From: Flammeovirgaceae bacterium UBA2366
GTDB taxonomy: Bacteria > Bacteroidota > Bacteroidia > Cytophagales > Cyclobacteriaceae
Reading direction: 5' to 3'
Assembly (NCBI GenBank): GCA_002344065.1
Contig: DDTK01000003.1
Location: 62,001-126,000, forward strand
DNA: 64,000 nt
Shown: positions 54,230-63,770 of the stretch, in pieces
Layout of the letters: every line of letters starts with the position of its first letter
How positions within the stretch are numbered: position 1 is the first letter of the stretch
Notes under the pieces: generated by a model
The model's input: only the letters and a program-made list of their open reading frames with translations
What the model was told of the DNA's origin: nothing
Databases searched by the model: none
Program-made: the position numbers and the translations under genes

Positions 54230-55327
54230 ATGTTAGGCTACCGATTCAGTCAGTACACTCCCCCTCCAGAAAAGGCCAACAGTGATTTTGAACGCCTTTT
54301 GAAAATATTCATGCAACTGGCCCTCATTACCTCAGGTAATGTTGCTGAAGCCCTGCAATGGCTTACTGAACTGGATAAGCAATACAAACTAACTACCGAT
54401 AACTACGGTATCGGTGATTTTATTGAGCAGCTTAAGCGCGAAGGCTACATTGATGATAAAGGGCCTAATGGTGAGTTCTCCCTTAAAGCCCGGAGTGAAC
54501 AGAATATCCGAAAATCAGCCCTGGAAGAAATTTTCGGAAAGTTAAAGAAAACAAAAGGTGGAGATCACAGCACTTTTCACAGTGGCCGGGGCGATGAACA
54601 AACCACCGAGCGAAGAGATTATGAATTCGGTGATACGCTGGAGCAAATATCAATAACCGATTCACTCAGAAATGCTCAAATCAATCATGGGTTAGATAAC
54701 TTCTTCATGACCGAAGAGGATTTGGAGGTAATAGAAAGTGAATACAAATCGCAAACCTCAACCGTTCTCATGATCGATATCTCCCACTCTATGATTCTGT
54801 ACGGTGAGGATAGAATAACACCGGCAAAAAAGGTTGCTATGGCGTTGGCGGAACTGATCACTAAAAAATATCCAAAGGATACACTCGACATTATTGTCTT
54901 CGGAGATGATGCCTGGCAAATTGAAATCAAAGACCTGCCCTACCTGCAAGTTGGTCCGTACCATACCAATACAGTAGCGGGGCTAGAGCTGTCGATGGAT
55001 ATTCTCAGGCGTAGAAAAAATCCGAACAAGCAAATTTTCATGATCACCGATGGAAAGCCAACCTGCATCAAACAGGGCATTAAATATTATAAAAACAGTT
55101 TTGGCCTTGATCATAAAATTCTGGGTAAAACACTTACCCTTGCCAGTCAATTAAGAAAACTAAAAATACCTGTTACCACGTTTATGCTGGCCACCGATGC
55201 TTACCTGAAAGCATTTGTGCGGGAATTTACAAAAACGAATAAGGGCAATGCCTACTACAGCGGCCTACAAGGATTAGGCAATCTTGTTTTTGAAGATTTT
55301 AACAAGAACAGAAGAAAAACATATTAG
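54230..55327 (+). CDS. VWA-domain protein (partner of a MoxR-type ATPase)
   Basis: This 365-residue protein has an N-terminal helical region (1-170) and a C-terminal von Willebrand A domain with a MIDAS site: VLMIDISHSMIL (DxSxS), the Thr/Asp in PKDTLDIIVFGDDA and ITDGKP. This is the layout of ChlD/BchD- or MoxR-associated VWA proteins. It precedes the ATPase gene by 11 bases and would act with it as a substrate-adaptor pair. Confidence 0.87.
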   Translation: MLGYRFSQYTPPPEKANSDFERLLKIFMQLALITSGNVAEALQWLTELDKQYKLTTDNYGIGDFIEQLKREGYIDDKGPNGEFSLKARSEQNIRKSALEEIFGKLKKTKGGDHSTFHSGRGDEQTTERRDYEFGDTLEQISITDSLRNAQINHGLDNFFMTEEDLEVIESEYKSQTSTVLMIDISHSMILYGEDRITPAKKVAMALAELITKKYPKDTLDIIVFGDDAWQIEIKDLPYLQVGPYHTNTVAGLELSMDILRRRKNPNKQIFMITDGKPTCIKQGIKYYKNSFGLDHKILGKTLTLASQLRKLKIPVTTFMLATDAYLKAFVREFTKTNKGNAYYSGLQGLGNLVFEDFNKNRRKTY

Positions 55328-55338
55328 AAGATTAAGAC

Positions 55339-56868
55339 ATGGATATTCATAAAATAAAAACCTTAAAGCAATTAAAATCAACAGGCTATAAACCGAAATC
55401 GGTTAAAGATGAGTTGCGCAACAACCTGATTGAAAAGAAAAGAAAAAAAGAACCTGTATTCAGCGGCATCTGGGGATATGAAGAAACGGTAATACCGGAC
55501 CTTGAAAGAGCCATATTAGCCGGACATAATATTAACTTACTAGGCTTACGTGGCCAAGCCAAAACCCGCATTGCCCGGTTAATGATTAACCTGTTGGATG
55601 AATATATACCCGTTGTAGAAGGTTCGGAATTAAATGATGATCCGCTTCATCCCATCTCACGATACAGTATTGATAAACTCCATGAGTTTGGAGAGGAGAC
55701 TCCAATTTCATGGGTTCACAGGCATGATCGGTACACTGAAAAACTCGCCACACCAGATGTTTCTATTGCCGATCTTATTGGCGATGTTGACCCGATAAAA
55801 GCTGCTACACTCAAGCTACCCTATTCCGATGAGCGAGTAATCCACTTTGGTTTGATTCCCCGATCGCACCGTGGAATTTTTGTTATCAATGAATTGCCCG
55901 ACCTACAGGCACGTATTCAGGTAGCACTTTTTAACATTCTGCAAGAAGGTGATATTCAAATACGTGGATTTAAAATACGTTTACCACTGGATCTTCAGTT
56001 TGTTTTCACGGCCAATCCGGAAGACTATACCAACCGGGGCAGTATTGTTACTCCTCTGAAAGATCGGATCGATAGTCAGATTATTACACATTATCCCAAA
56101 ACTATTGATATAGGCAAACACATTACACGACAAGAAGCACATATAAAAGAAGATCAGCAAAACCTGGTTATCGTTCATGACCTGGCGAAAGACCTGATAG
56201 AACAAATTGCTTTTGAAGCGCGTAAAAGTGAATTTATTGATTCAAAAAGTGGTGTTTCTGCAAGGCTCACCATTTCAGCTTATGAAACACTTATTGCATC
56301 TGCTGAGCGTAGGGCATTGATTAATCAGGAAAAGAAAACAACAATTCGGGTTTCTGATTTATCCAGTGTAATACCATCCATTACCGGAAAAGTAGAGCTG
56401 GTTTATGAAGGTGAACAGGAAGGGCCCGGTATTGTGGCTCAAAACTTGATCGGTAAAGCCATACGAACACAGTTTGTGAATTACTTTCCCGATCCGGAAA
56501 AATTCAGGAAGCAAAAAGATAAAAGTCCTTACAAAACCATTACCGATTGGTTTGGTGAAGGAAACAAAATAGACCTGCTGCATGAGGTTAGTGAAAAGGA
56601 ATATGAGCAACTTCTAAAAAGCATACCCGGACTGAAAGAGTTGGTTAAAGCATACCATCCTCATCAGTCAGCGGCACTCCAGCTTTTTTTGATGGAATTC
56701 GCCCTCCACGGATTGGCTGAGTACAGTTTAATCAGTAAACACTACCTCACAGCCGGGCATCAATTCAAAGATTTATTAAGTTCCATGTTTAATCTACCCA
56801 AAGATGATGATGACGATGAAACCGAAGAAGATGACGATGCGGCATTCGGAGGAAGTAGAGGTAGATAA
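55339..56868 (+). CDS. MoxR/magnesium chelatase ChlI-like AAA+ ATPase
   Basis: This 509-residue protein has Walker A in NLLGLRGQAKTRIARL (about 66-75), Walker B-like region in IFVINELPDL (Glu-Leu instead of Asp-Glu), and FTANPEDYTNRGSIVTPLKDRI as sensor I/arginine region. The C-terminus is acidic (DDDDDETEEDDD). It would be a ChlI-type ring with the VWA protein, probably a chaperone for metallation or complex assembly. It overlaps the next gene by 32 bases. Confidence 0.85.
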   Translation: MDIHKIKTLKQLKSTGYKPKSVKDELRNNLIEKKRKKEPVFSGIWGYEETVIPDLERAILAGHNINLLGLRGQAKTRIARLMINLLDEYIPVVEGSELNDDPLHPISRYSIDKLHEFGEETPISWVHRHDRYTEKLATPDVSIADLIGDVDPIKAATLKLPYSDERVIHFGLIPRSHRGIFVINELPDLQARIQVALFNILQEGDIQIRGFKIRLPLDLQFVFTANPEDYTNRGSIVTPLKDRIDSQIITHYPKTIDIGKHITRQEAHIKEDQQNLVIVHDLAKDLIEQIAFEARKSEFIDSKSGVSARLTISAYETLIASAERRALINQEKKTTIRVSDLSSVIPSITGKVELVYEGEQEGPGIVAQNLIGKAIRTQFVNYFPDPEKFRKQKDKSPYKTITDWFGEGNKIDLLHEVSEKEYEQLLKSIPGLKELVKAYHPHQSAALQLFLMEFALHGLAEYSLISKHYLTAGHQFKDLLSSMFNLPKDDDDDETEEDDDAAFGGSRGR

Positions 56869-57505
56869 AGAAAAACTAAAGGCATTATACGCATTAGTTG
56901 CCAAAGGTGAAGGAGAGCAACTTGAATTTAAACGTAAAGCCACCCACCCTGAAAAAATTGTACGCGAACTAATAGCATTTGCCAATACCAAAGGAGGAAC
57001 TTTGTTAATTGGTGTGGCCGATGATGGCTCAATACCAGGCGTTAAATTTCCGGATGAAGAGTTGTATACAGTTCAAAAAGCACTTGCAAAACTCAGCTGG
57101 CCCCGTATTAATTTCAGGAAAGAAATTATTTCCCTGACATCAAGCCGATACGTCATATCCATACAGGTACCTCCGGGCAAAAAAAGACCATATTTCTTCC
57201 GTCTAAGCAGACGAAAAAAGTGTTGCCTTATTCGTCACGCTGACAAGAGTATAAATGCCAGCCAGGAGGTACAGCAAATTATCCACCTGCGTTCAAAACA
57301 AAAGGACGTACAGTTTACCTATGGCGAACATGAGCAAAAACTTTTTCGTCATCTGGATAAATCGAGGTTTATTACGCTCTCAGAATTCATAACCCTAAGC
57401 GGCCTAAACAGCCATCGGGCTTCCTGGATACTTGTTCAACTCGTGCTTGCTAATATTCTGAAAATAGAGCCCCACGAAAAGGGTGATCACTATTCTGTCT
57501 ACTGA
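56837..57505 (+). CDS. AlbA_2/Schlafen-like ATP-binding domain protein
   Basis: This 222-residue protein has the AlbA_2 signature QLEFKRKATHPEKIVRELIAFANTKGGTLLIGVADDG (about 24-60), and a C-terminal winged-helix-like region (LITLSGLNSHRASWILVQL-type). Such proteins are often regulators. Start 56837 (MRHSEEVEV) is the last of several in-frame ATGs within the previous gene's end; the real start could be earlier. Tight overlap suggests it belongs to the VWA/ATPase operon. Confidence 0.78.
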   Translation: MRHSEEVEVDKEKLKALYALVAKGEGEQLEFKRKATHPEKIVRELIAFANTKGGTLLIGVADDGSIPGVKFPDEELYTVQKALAKLSWPRINFRKEIISLTSSRYVISIQVPPGKKRPYFFRLSRRKKCCLIRHADKSINASQEVQQIIHLRSKQKDVQFTYGEHEQKLFRHLDKSRFITLSEFITLSGLNSHRASWILVQLVLANILKIEPHEKGDHYSVY

Positions 57506-57630
57506 TTCAACGTGTTATCAATTTAGTAATGCGGGTGGGATTGTAAAGGTATTAAAAAATTTCACTTTCAAAAATCTTTCAGCATTACTAAGGTTTTTGT
57601 TTATTTCGATAACTAAGTTCTTTGTTAAGC

Positions 57631-58974
57631 ATGTCAAAAGCCAAAAAGGAAAAGAAGATCTTCGTTCTGGATACTTCTGTAATTATTTATGAACACAACT
57701 CTATTCTCAATTTCGATGAACATGATGTAGGCATACCTATAACGGTATTGGAAGAACTGGACAACTTCAAAAAAGGAAATGACACCAAAAATTTTGAAGC
57801 CCGGGAGTTTATCAGGCTTATCGATAAACTCGCCAAAGATCAAATGCTTCACCATTGGAACCCTATAAACGGAAAAGGAAAAGGCGACTTTAAGGTAGTA
57901 ATGGATACGGGTGGCACGGGCACGCTTGACGCCAACCGTGTTTTCAATGAAGACAAGCCCGACCATCGTATATTAAATTCTGCCCTTCTTCTGCAGAAAG
58001 AAGAAAAAGGAAGAAAAGTAGTTTTAGTATCAAAGGATGTAAACCTTCGCTTAAAGGCGAAAGCACTGGGGCTACATGCTGAAGACTACACCACCGGAAA
58101 AGTTCAGAACATATCATCACTTTATTCAGGGCGAACGGTTATAGAGGATGTAGATACGAATGCCATTAACCTGATTTATGAAAAAGGATACTGCCCCCCA
58201 GCTGAAATTCTGGGTAAATTAAAACCAGAAAAAAATCACTACTACATTTTAAAGAGCGGAAAAAAATCTGTTCTCGCCTATTACAATCCATTTAATGAAA
58301 TGGTGGAACAGGTGGAGAAAAGATCTATCTACGGAGTTAAGCCACGTAATGCCGAACAAACCTTTGCCATTCATGCTTTGCTTAAACCAGACGTTAAACT
58401 GGTTTCCCTTCAAGGTATTGCCGGTACAGGCAAAACATTGATTGCACTTGCGGCATCATTAGAACAAAAACGCGAATTCAAACAGATATACCTGGCGCGG
58501 CCTATTGTACCCCTCAGTAATAAAGACATCGGTTACCTGCCTGGCGATATTAAATCGAAGCTAAACCCATACATGGAGCCTTTGTGGGATAACCTGAAAT
58601 TCATCCAGAATCAATACAACGAAACTGATAAAGAATACTCTAAAATCACGGAAATGGTAAACCAGGAAAAGCTGGTTATTACTCCCTTAGCATACATTCG
58701 CGGAAGAAGTCTTTCCAATATTTGCTTTATCGTTGACGAGGCGCAGAACCTGACACCTCATGAGGTTAAAACCATTATTACCCGGGCCGGAGAAAACACT
58801 AAAATCATCTTTACAGGAGATATCTACCAGATTGATACACCCTATCTGGATGCTCAAAGTAATGGACTCTCCTATTTAATTGACCGGTTAAAAGGTAATG
58901 AACTTTATGCCCACATTACCCTCGAAAAAGGCGAACGTTCGGAACTGGCTAACCTGGCAAATAACCTGTTATAA
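57631..58974 (+). CDS. PhoH-family ATPase with N-terminal PIN domain
   Basis: This 447-residue protein has a PIN domain (about 10-150; FVLDTSVIIYEHNSI, PITVLEELDNFKKG, LVSKDVNLRLKA) and a C-terminal PhoH ATPase with Walker A LQGIAGTGKTLIAL and Walker B CFIVDEAQNLTPHEVKT. The PIN-PhoH (PhoH2-type) combination is a toxin-like RNase/helicase in other bacteria. ATG 57631 was chosen over TTG 57622. It is not tightly coupled to the VWA operon (125-base gap). Confidence 0.9.
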   Translation: MSKAKKEKKIFVLDTSVIIYEHNSILNFDEHDVGIPITVLEELDNFKKGNDTKNFEAREFIRLIDKLAKDQMLHHWNPINGKGKGDFKVVMDTGGTGTLDANRVFNEDKPDHRILNSALLLQKEEKGRKVVLVSKDVNLRLKAKALGLHAEDYTTGKVQNISSLYSGRTVIEDVDTNAINLIYEKGYCPPAEILGKLKPEKNHYYILKSGKKSVLAYYNPFNEMVEQVEKRSIYGVKPRNAEQTFAIHALLKPDVKLVSLQGIAGTGKTLIALAASLEQKREFKQIYLARPIVPLSNKDIGYLPGDIKSKLNPYMEPLWDNLKFIQNQYNETDKEYSKITEMVNQEKLVITPLAYIRGRSLSNICFIVDEAQNLTPHEVKTIITRAGENTKIIFTGDIYQIDTPYLDAQSNGLSYLIDRLKGNELYAHITLEKGERSELANLANNLL

Positions 58975-59127
58975 GCGATTTTCACTCAACGCAAGATTTT
59001 TAGCCATTTTAAACCATTCGGGTAAACTCAGCGGCCAGTTTGGGACGGTTCCAATATAACCGTCCAAATCAGGGTGTAAGATTTTTAAGCGGGAAGGTCT
59101 CATTCTGTAGACTTTCCTCAATTCCAT
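58969..59127 (-). CDS. Possible small ORF of unknown function
   Basis: A 52-residue frame starts at ATG 59127 (another ATG at 59103) and ends LSENRL. It has PNWPLSLPEWFKMAKN, a protein-like stretch, but no motif I recognise. It overlaps the phoH stop by six bases. Codon evidence is too short to decide. The rest of the 58975-59217 spacer has no other feature. Confidence 0.25.
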   Translation of the reverse strand: MELRKVYRMRPSRLKILHPDLDGYIGTVPNWPLSLPEWFKMAKNLALSENRL

Positions 59128-59217
59128 GCAAACCTTAACCTGGCTGAAAAGTAGACGATTATGATGCCACAAACCCGCTCTCTACTTTTGACGTGTAAAC
59201 ACAGAAAAAAGAAGCCC

Positions 59218-59469
59218 ATGTTTAGAAAATTGTATTTCAAATGCCTCTCAGCAAAAAGTAAAATCTCAGCTTTACGCGATAAAGGAACCATGCTTGGAAC
59301 GCGCATAAAAAATGGTCGTAAAGCCTACTTATTCTTATTGAGAGATTTCTGCGCTGAGGTTATCTTTCAAAATGACAACATGGATATGCATCCTGAAAAG
59401 ATCACCACCTTTTCAAGTGTTAGCGAATTCAATAGTTATTTAGAACGGGAGTTCCGTTCAACCTTCTAG
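59218..59469 (+). CDS. Small conserved protein of unknown function
   Basis: This 83-residue protein starts MFRKLYFKCLSAKSKISALRD and has RIKNGRKAYLFLLRDFCAEVIFQNDN, an even mix of strands and helices, then FNSYLEREFRSTF. ATG 59218 was preferred over 59161 because the upstream part is not protein-like. No function can be read. It is convergent with sucD, six bases apart. Confidence 0.6.
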   Translation: MFRKLYFKCLSAKSKISALRDKGTMLGTRIKNGRKAYLFLLRDFCAEVIFQNDNMDMHPEKITTFSSVSEFNSYLEREFRSTF

Positions 59470-59475
59470 GCTGAA

Positions 59476-60351
59476 TTACTTCTTAAGAACTTTCAGAATA
59501 GTTTCTCCAATATCCGCAGGTGATTCTACCACGTGAATGCCACATTCACGCATGATTTTCATTTTTGCAGCTGCGGTATCATCAGCACCACCAATAATCG
59601 CTCCTGCGTGCCCCATTCTTCTTCCGGGGGGTGCAGTCTGGCCAGCTATAAATCCTACAACGGGTTTTTTATTTCCGGTTTCTTTAATCCACCGAGCTGC
59701 TACTGGTTCATAGTTTCCACCAATCTCGCCAATCATTACAACTGCATCTGTTTCCGGGTCATTCATCAGCAGTTCAACTGCTTCTTTGGTGGGTGTACCA
59801 ATAATTGGATCACCACCAATTCCAATAGCCGTTGAAACACCCAAGCCAGCTTTTACAATTTGATCGGCAGCTTCATACGTTAGTGTTCCAGACTTTGACA
59901 CAACACCTACGCGACCTTTTTTAAAGACAAAGCCAGGCATAATTCCAACCTTAGCTTCCCCCGGAGTAATTACCCCGGGACAATTTGGTCCTACTAAAAC
60001 AATATCCTTGTTCTTAATATATCGCTTAGCAATCATCATATCCTTAACCGGAATACCTTCGGTAATGGCGATGATCACTTTAATACCTGCATCAGCAGCC
60101 TCCATGATGGCATCGGCTGCAAAAGCCGGAGGAACAAAAATGATGGATACATCAGCTCCAGTTTTTTGAACTGCCTCCTGAACGGTATTAAAAACGGGCC
60201 GCCCAAGGTGTTCGGTACCACCTTTAGCGGGAGTAACTCCTCCTACTACATTTGTACCGTATTCAATCATCTGGCCTGCATGGAAAGTACCTTCAGAACC
60301 GGTAAAACCCTGAACTATTACCCTGGAGTTTTTATTCACTAATACGCTCAT
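59476..60351 (-). CDS. sucD: Succinyl-CoA synthetase alpha subunit
   Basis: This 291-residue protein, with SucC, makes succinate and ATP/GTP from succinyl-CoA in the TCA cycle. CoA-binding Rossmann start is [23 protein letters not shown]; the phosphohistidine is in [15 protein letters not shown] (about 247). [12 protein letters not shown] and [11 protein letters not shown] are conserved. ATG 60351 (MSVLVNKNS) fits the family; the frame extends to 60375. sucC is not adjacent in the window. Confidence 0.95.
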   Translation of the reverse strand: MSVLVNKNSRVIVQGFTGSEGTFHAGQMIEYGTNVVGGVTPAKGGTEHLGRPVFNTVQEAVQKTGADVSIIFVPPAFAADAIMEAADAGIKVIIAITEGIPVKDMMIAKRYIKNKDIVLVGPNCPGVITPGEAKVGIMPGFVFKKGRVGVVSKSGTLTYEAADQIVKAGLGVSTAIGIGGDPIIGTPTKEAVELLMNDPETDAVVMIGEIGGNYEPVAARWIKETGNKKPVVGFIAGQTAPPGRRMGHAGAIIGGADDTAAAKMKIMRECGIHVVESPADIGETILKVLKK

Positions 60352-60418
60352 GGATGTGCAAATTTTGGTGATCACAAAAATAGGATATTATACCGTTCAG
60401 CCAAACCAGCCAAATGCA

Positions 60419-60455
60419 AAGAGGCTTCCAAAACCTACGTTATTGGAAGCCTCTT
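60419..60455 (-). terminator. Terminator downstream of the second FecR-like gene
   Basis: Arms AAGAGGCTTCCA and TGGAAGCCTCTT (12 bp, perfect) surround a 13-base loop; a short T run follows on the minus strand. It separates the secreted-protein gene from sucD. Confidence 0.6.
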
Positions 60456-60476
60456 GAAAGTTGAAATGATTAAAAC

Positions 60477-61349
60477 TCAGTTTGGCTTAAACCCGAAGCG
60501 CACTAGAAATTGTTCGTAAACTTCCTGATATACATCAGGCTCAGCTTCTGCTGCCTCCTTATAGGCAGTGAGTGCATCAATTAACATAAGCTTATCCTCA
60601 AAAAATGAAGCCAGTATATATTTGTCCAATCCTGTAGCTTCACCCGACAGACCAAGTTCACCAACCGCCTCATCCATTTTTTTCTTTCTGTGGCCAGAGA
60701 GTTTCTTTACGGTATACTTATCGGAAGTATTTCCATTAGCAGAAACAACCTTAAGAAGTATCTGAGAAGCACTTTCATAGCCTTTCGATAGATCAATCAT
60801 AAAATTGTTGGTATCTACAGTAAAGCTTGCCAACTCATCCTCACCTAAATCCATTACAACAACTTTGTAGGAACTTGATCCGTCAGCCGTCCAGGTCAAA
60901 AAGAAATGATTACCCTGTAGTTCTGCTTTTGCAGGATCAGATGGAAGCCCCAGCATAATATCCTTTTTAACATTGCGGTGTACTGCTCCGGTAGCTGCGA
61001 GTTTATTCTTCTTCTCCTGATCACTGCTAAGAATAAAATCAGTGTACTTGTTCAAGGCACTTGAGCCTTTACCCACTTTAGAGGCAAGGTCAACTACCTT
61101 ATAGTTCCCGGCCTCCTTTATCTGTAATGATTTTCCACTTGCATGCACCAGGCCTAAGTAGCCGTTACCGGGTATTTTCACTTCATCTGTAGGTTTTAAC
61201 TGCGCACCTACTTTTATTGAAGTCCATTGCTCACCTGATTTAACTTCAGTAAGTCCTTTACTTGACAATACCATAAATGCATATTGCTGAGCATAGCCGA
61301 TTGAGAATGAAGCTATCGTGAAGACGATGATTAAAAGATTTCGTTTCAT
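60477..61349 (-). CDS. Secreted FecR-like / helical-repeat protein (paralog B)
   Basis: This 290-residue protein has a signal peptide (LLIIVFTIASFSIGYAQ) and an N-terminal FecR-like beta domain (LTEVKSGEQWTSIKVGAQLKP, GYLGLVHASGKSLQIKEAGNYKV). A middle domain and a C-terminal helical TPR-like unit (DALTAYKEAAEAEPDVYQEVYEQFL) follow. It is a clear paralog of the upstream gene (same GLVHASGK, SSALNKYTDFILSS and TGAVHR blocks). Both sit behind the CHASE2 gene. Confidence 0.7.
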   Translation of the reverse strand: MKRNLLIIVFTIASFSIGYAQQYAFMVLSSKGLTEVKSGEQWTSIKVGAQLKPTDEVKIPGNGYLGLVHASGKSLQIKEAGNYKVVDLASKVGKGSSALNKYTDFILSSDQEKKNKLAATGAVHRNVKKDIMLGLPSDPAKAELQGNHFFLTWTADGSSSYKVVVMDLGEDELASFTVDTNNFMIDLSKGYESASQILLKVVSANGNTSDKYTVKKLSGHRKKKMDEAVGELGLSGEATGLDKYILASFFEDKLMLIDALTAYKEAAEAEPDVYQEVYEQFLVRFGFKPN

Positions 61350-61398
61350 GGTCGTTTTTTGCTTAATGGACCTTAAAGTTAATTAGTGACCTTCTTAA

Positions 61399-61432
61399 AA
61401 AAAAGAAGCTGCCCCATATTCATGGGGGCAGC
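61399..61432 (-). terminator. Terminator downstream of the first FecR-like gene
   Basis: GCTGCCCC and GGGGCAGC arms surround a 9-base loop; on the minus strand the hairpin is followed by TTCTTTTTTTT, so it is a typical intrinsic terminator. Confidence 0.75.
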
Positions 61433-61457
61433 CTAAAATTGAATTTAATAATTTCTT

Positions 61458-62360
61458 TTACTGCTTTTTAAGGCCATTTCGAATCAAGAATTCATCGTAT
61501 GCCTCTTTGTAATAGGTAACATCCGGAGCAAGTTTAATCGTTTCTTCGTAAGCTGCTATAGCATCAATGAAAAGCCCTTGTTCTTCGTAGAATCCGGCCA
61601 GAATGAACTTATTCAAAGCCGTTTGCTCACTTACCTCGCCCATGATGTCGTTCAATGACTTTTGCACCTTTGCGTGAGCTTCAGGAGAAAGTTTCTTAAT
61701 CAAATGCATTTTAGATGACTGACTGGGATTGGCCTTGGAACGAACATCAACAAAAATTCCGGTTTCATTAGCAAACTTCGGATCGTTCAAATTAATCTTA
61801 ATACTGTTTTCAGTTGTTTCAATTTTAGCTAACTGATCTTCAAACATATTACTCAACGTAACAATGTATGGGCCCGTTACTTTACTGGGATCCCAGCTGA
61901 TTACCGCTTCATTGTTATAAACACCAGAATGCTGATTTTCAGGAAGCATAAGTTTGATGGCTTTAGCCTCCGCAACATCGCGGTGTACCGCCCCAGTAGC
62001 ACTTAACTTGTTCTTCTTTTCATCTGAATTACTACTTAAAATGAAATCTGTATACTTGTTAAGAGCGCTAGAGCCACCCTGCACTTGAGCTGCCAATTCG
62101 GTCACTTTATAGGAACCAGCCTTTTTAACTTCCATTGGCTTTCCGCTGGCATGAACTAGCCCCAAATAGCCATTATCAGCCAATTTTAATTCGTCACCGG
62201 GCCTTAGGCTTGAGCCAGTTTTAATGGGCTGCCAGGCATCTCCTGATTTAACCTCATTGGTTCCCTTATTGGCCATTACTTTAAAGGCATAGTCTTGTCC
62301 ATAGGAAACGTAACCTGCTAAAACTGTAAGCAAAAAGATAGCAAATCCTCTGTTTTTCAT
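61458..62360 (-). CDS. Secreted FecR-like / helical-repeat protein (paralog A)
   Basis: This 300-residue protein has a signal peptide (FAIFLLTVLAGYVSYGQ), then TNEVKSGDAWQPIKTGSSLRPGDELKLADNGYLGLVHASGKPM, a FecR-like domain. The SSALNKYTDFILSS and TGAVHRDV blocks follow, and a TPR-like helix pair ends the protein (AIAAYEETIKLAPDVTYYKEAYDEFL). ATG 62360 (MKNRGFAIF) was chosen over 62381. It follows the CHASE2 gene by 38 bases and probably shares its transcript. Confidence 0.7.
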   Translation of the reverse strand: MKNRGFAIFLLTVLAGYVSYGQDYAFKVMANKGTNEVKSGDAWQPIKTGSSLRPGDELKLADNGYLGLVHASGKPMEVKKAGSYKVTELAAQVQGGSSALNKYTDFILSSNSDEKKNKLSATGAVHRDVAEAKAIKLMLPENQHSGVYNNEAVISWDPSKVTGPYIVTLSNMFEDQLAKIETTENSIKINLNDPKFANETGIFVDVRSKANPSQSSKMHLIKKLSPEAHAKVQKSLNDIMGEVSEQTALNKFILAGFYEEQGLFIDAIAAYEETIKLAPDVTYYKEAYDEFLIRNGLKKQ

Positions 62361-62398
62361 GATTTTTCCATGTTTATACATCGCAAATTATAAAATTG

Positions 62399-63709
62399 TT
62401 AATGGGTTAATGTCTCTTTAGGCTTTTTGGTAATCCATTTTTCTTTAAAAGTAGTCAAACCAGCCACGATAACGCTTATATAAATCTCAAAACTAGGGCC
62501 CGCCAAGGCCAATGTTGCCAAACCAATGTTTATATCCAGCTTCAAATGATACCAGTAAAAAGCATAGGGTATTAATAATGCAAACAACGCTAATTGGATT
62601 AACTGCAGGGTTATGGAAACAGTATCAAACCAAATAGGTAATTTAAAAAATATGTACCAAAATAGTGCCACATTTAAATAACAAATCAGGATGGCAAATG
62701 CATATTTATGCCATTCCTCTAACTCCTCAACATAATCTTCATTTAAGATCATTGAGATAATGTTGGCGTGTATTACAACCCCATACATATCAGGTCTTGC
62801 TCTCCCCCCCAACTTATTGTTTAATGGAGTAAAGAACTTGTCATCCCAGGAAGTGTCACGTAAATCCTTTCCCAGAAAACCCATTAATACAATTTTGTCT
62901 TTAATCATGCTGGCAACAAACATAGAGGTGTCTAATGCCTGTTCCCAATCCAAAACCAAATAGCGGCCAGGATAAGTTGATGCACCATGCCAATCAACAA
63001 TATTTCCTCTGTAATTAATGATTTCAATCTCTTTGTTTCGAGCCAAAAATTTCTTTGTTTTTACAGAGTCATAGAGCATGGCAGTCATTACAGAATAAGC
63101 AAGATGTTGCTCTCCATTGACATCTTTAGTGGGATAAAACTCCCTGCATATTTTTAGATCCTCCTGATGGGCTGCTTCAGAAACTAAATTTACAAAACCT
63201 TCATATGCCCCTACTCTTAATTCTGCATCAGTATGCTCCAGCGAATCATAAACATCAGTATTCAAATTTTCCCGAACGTATCGGGTCTGCCATAGCTTAT
63301 GAGCCATCACCATGGTTTCTGTATTTCTGACAGCCTCACCAAATACAGTGTTACCAACAACGTCATAGGCCTGTGGACAATTTACAGAATCACGTAATCC
63401 ACCATCACACGCAAAAATTATATCCAGGGCAATTACTTTTGGTTTAAGGGAACTTAGTATTTCTATTTGCCTACCAATAAGTTCTCTCGGCAGTTCACCT
63501 ATATTTACAATAACTATATTCGTGTCTACTGGAGGATCCTCAACCCGAAGTTTTGAAAAAGCATAGTCCGTTAGCTCTGTGTCTTCAAGCGCCTGAGAAA
63601 TAGGATCAAGGGCACTGAATATATTCAAATTAGAAACACCACTTAAGCCCCATAATACGGCAAAAACAAAAAGTGTTGCAAATACCGAATCTAATAAGAA
63701 TTTTCTCAT
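62399..63709 (-). CDS. CHASE2-domain membrane protein without output domain
   Basis: This 436-residue protein has an N-terminal TM helix (VFATLFVFAVLWGLSGV), a periplasmic CHASE2 domain (about 35-320, with VIVNIGELPRELIGRQIEILSSLKPKVIALDIIF, VLMGFLGKDLRDTSWDDKFFTP and MYGVVIHANIISMIL), and three C-terminal TM helices. CHASE2 domains are normally sensor parts of kinases, cyclases or phosphodiesterases. Here the protein stops after the last TM, so signal output, if any, must come from partners such as the two FecR-like proteins. Confidence 0.85.
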   Translation of the reverse strand: MRKFLLDSVFATLFVFAVLWGLSGVSNLNIFSALDPISQALEDTELTDYAFSKLRVEDPPVDTNIVIVNIGELPRELIGRQIEILSSLKPKVIALDIIFACDGGLRDSVNCPQAYDVVGNTVFGEAVRNTETMVMAHKLWQTRYVRENLNTDVYDSLEHTDAELRVGAYEGFVNLVSEAAHQEDLKICREFYPTKDVNGEQHLAYSVMTAMLYDSVKTKKFLARNKEIEIINYRGNIVDWHGASTYPGRYLVLDWEQALDTSMFVASMIKDKIVLMGFLGKDLRDTSWDDKFFTPLNNKLGGRARPDMYGVVIHANIISMILNEDYVEELEEWHKYAFAILICYLNVALFWYIFFKLPIWFDTVSITLQLIQLALFALLIPYAFYWYHLKLDINIGLATLALAGPSFEIYISVIVAGLTTFKEKWITKKPKETLTH

Positions 63710-63770
63710 GTGAATGCTCTAAGAAATAGTAAATTTAAAAATTTACCAGTCTTTTACTAAGAAACTACAT

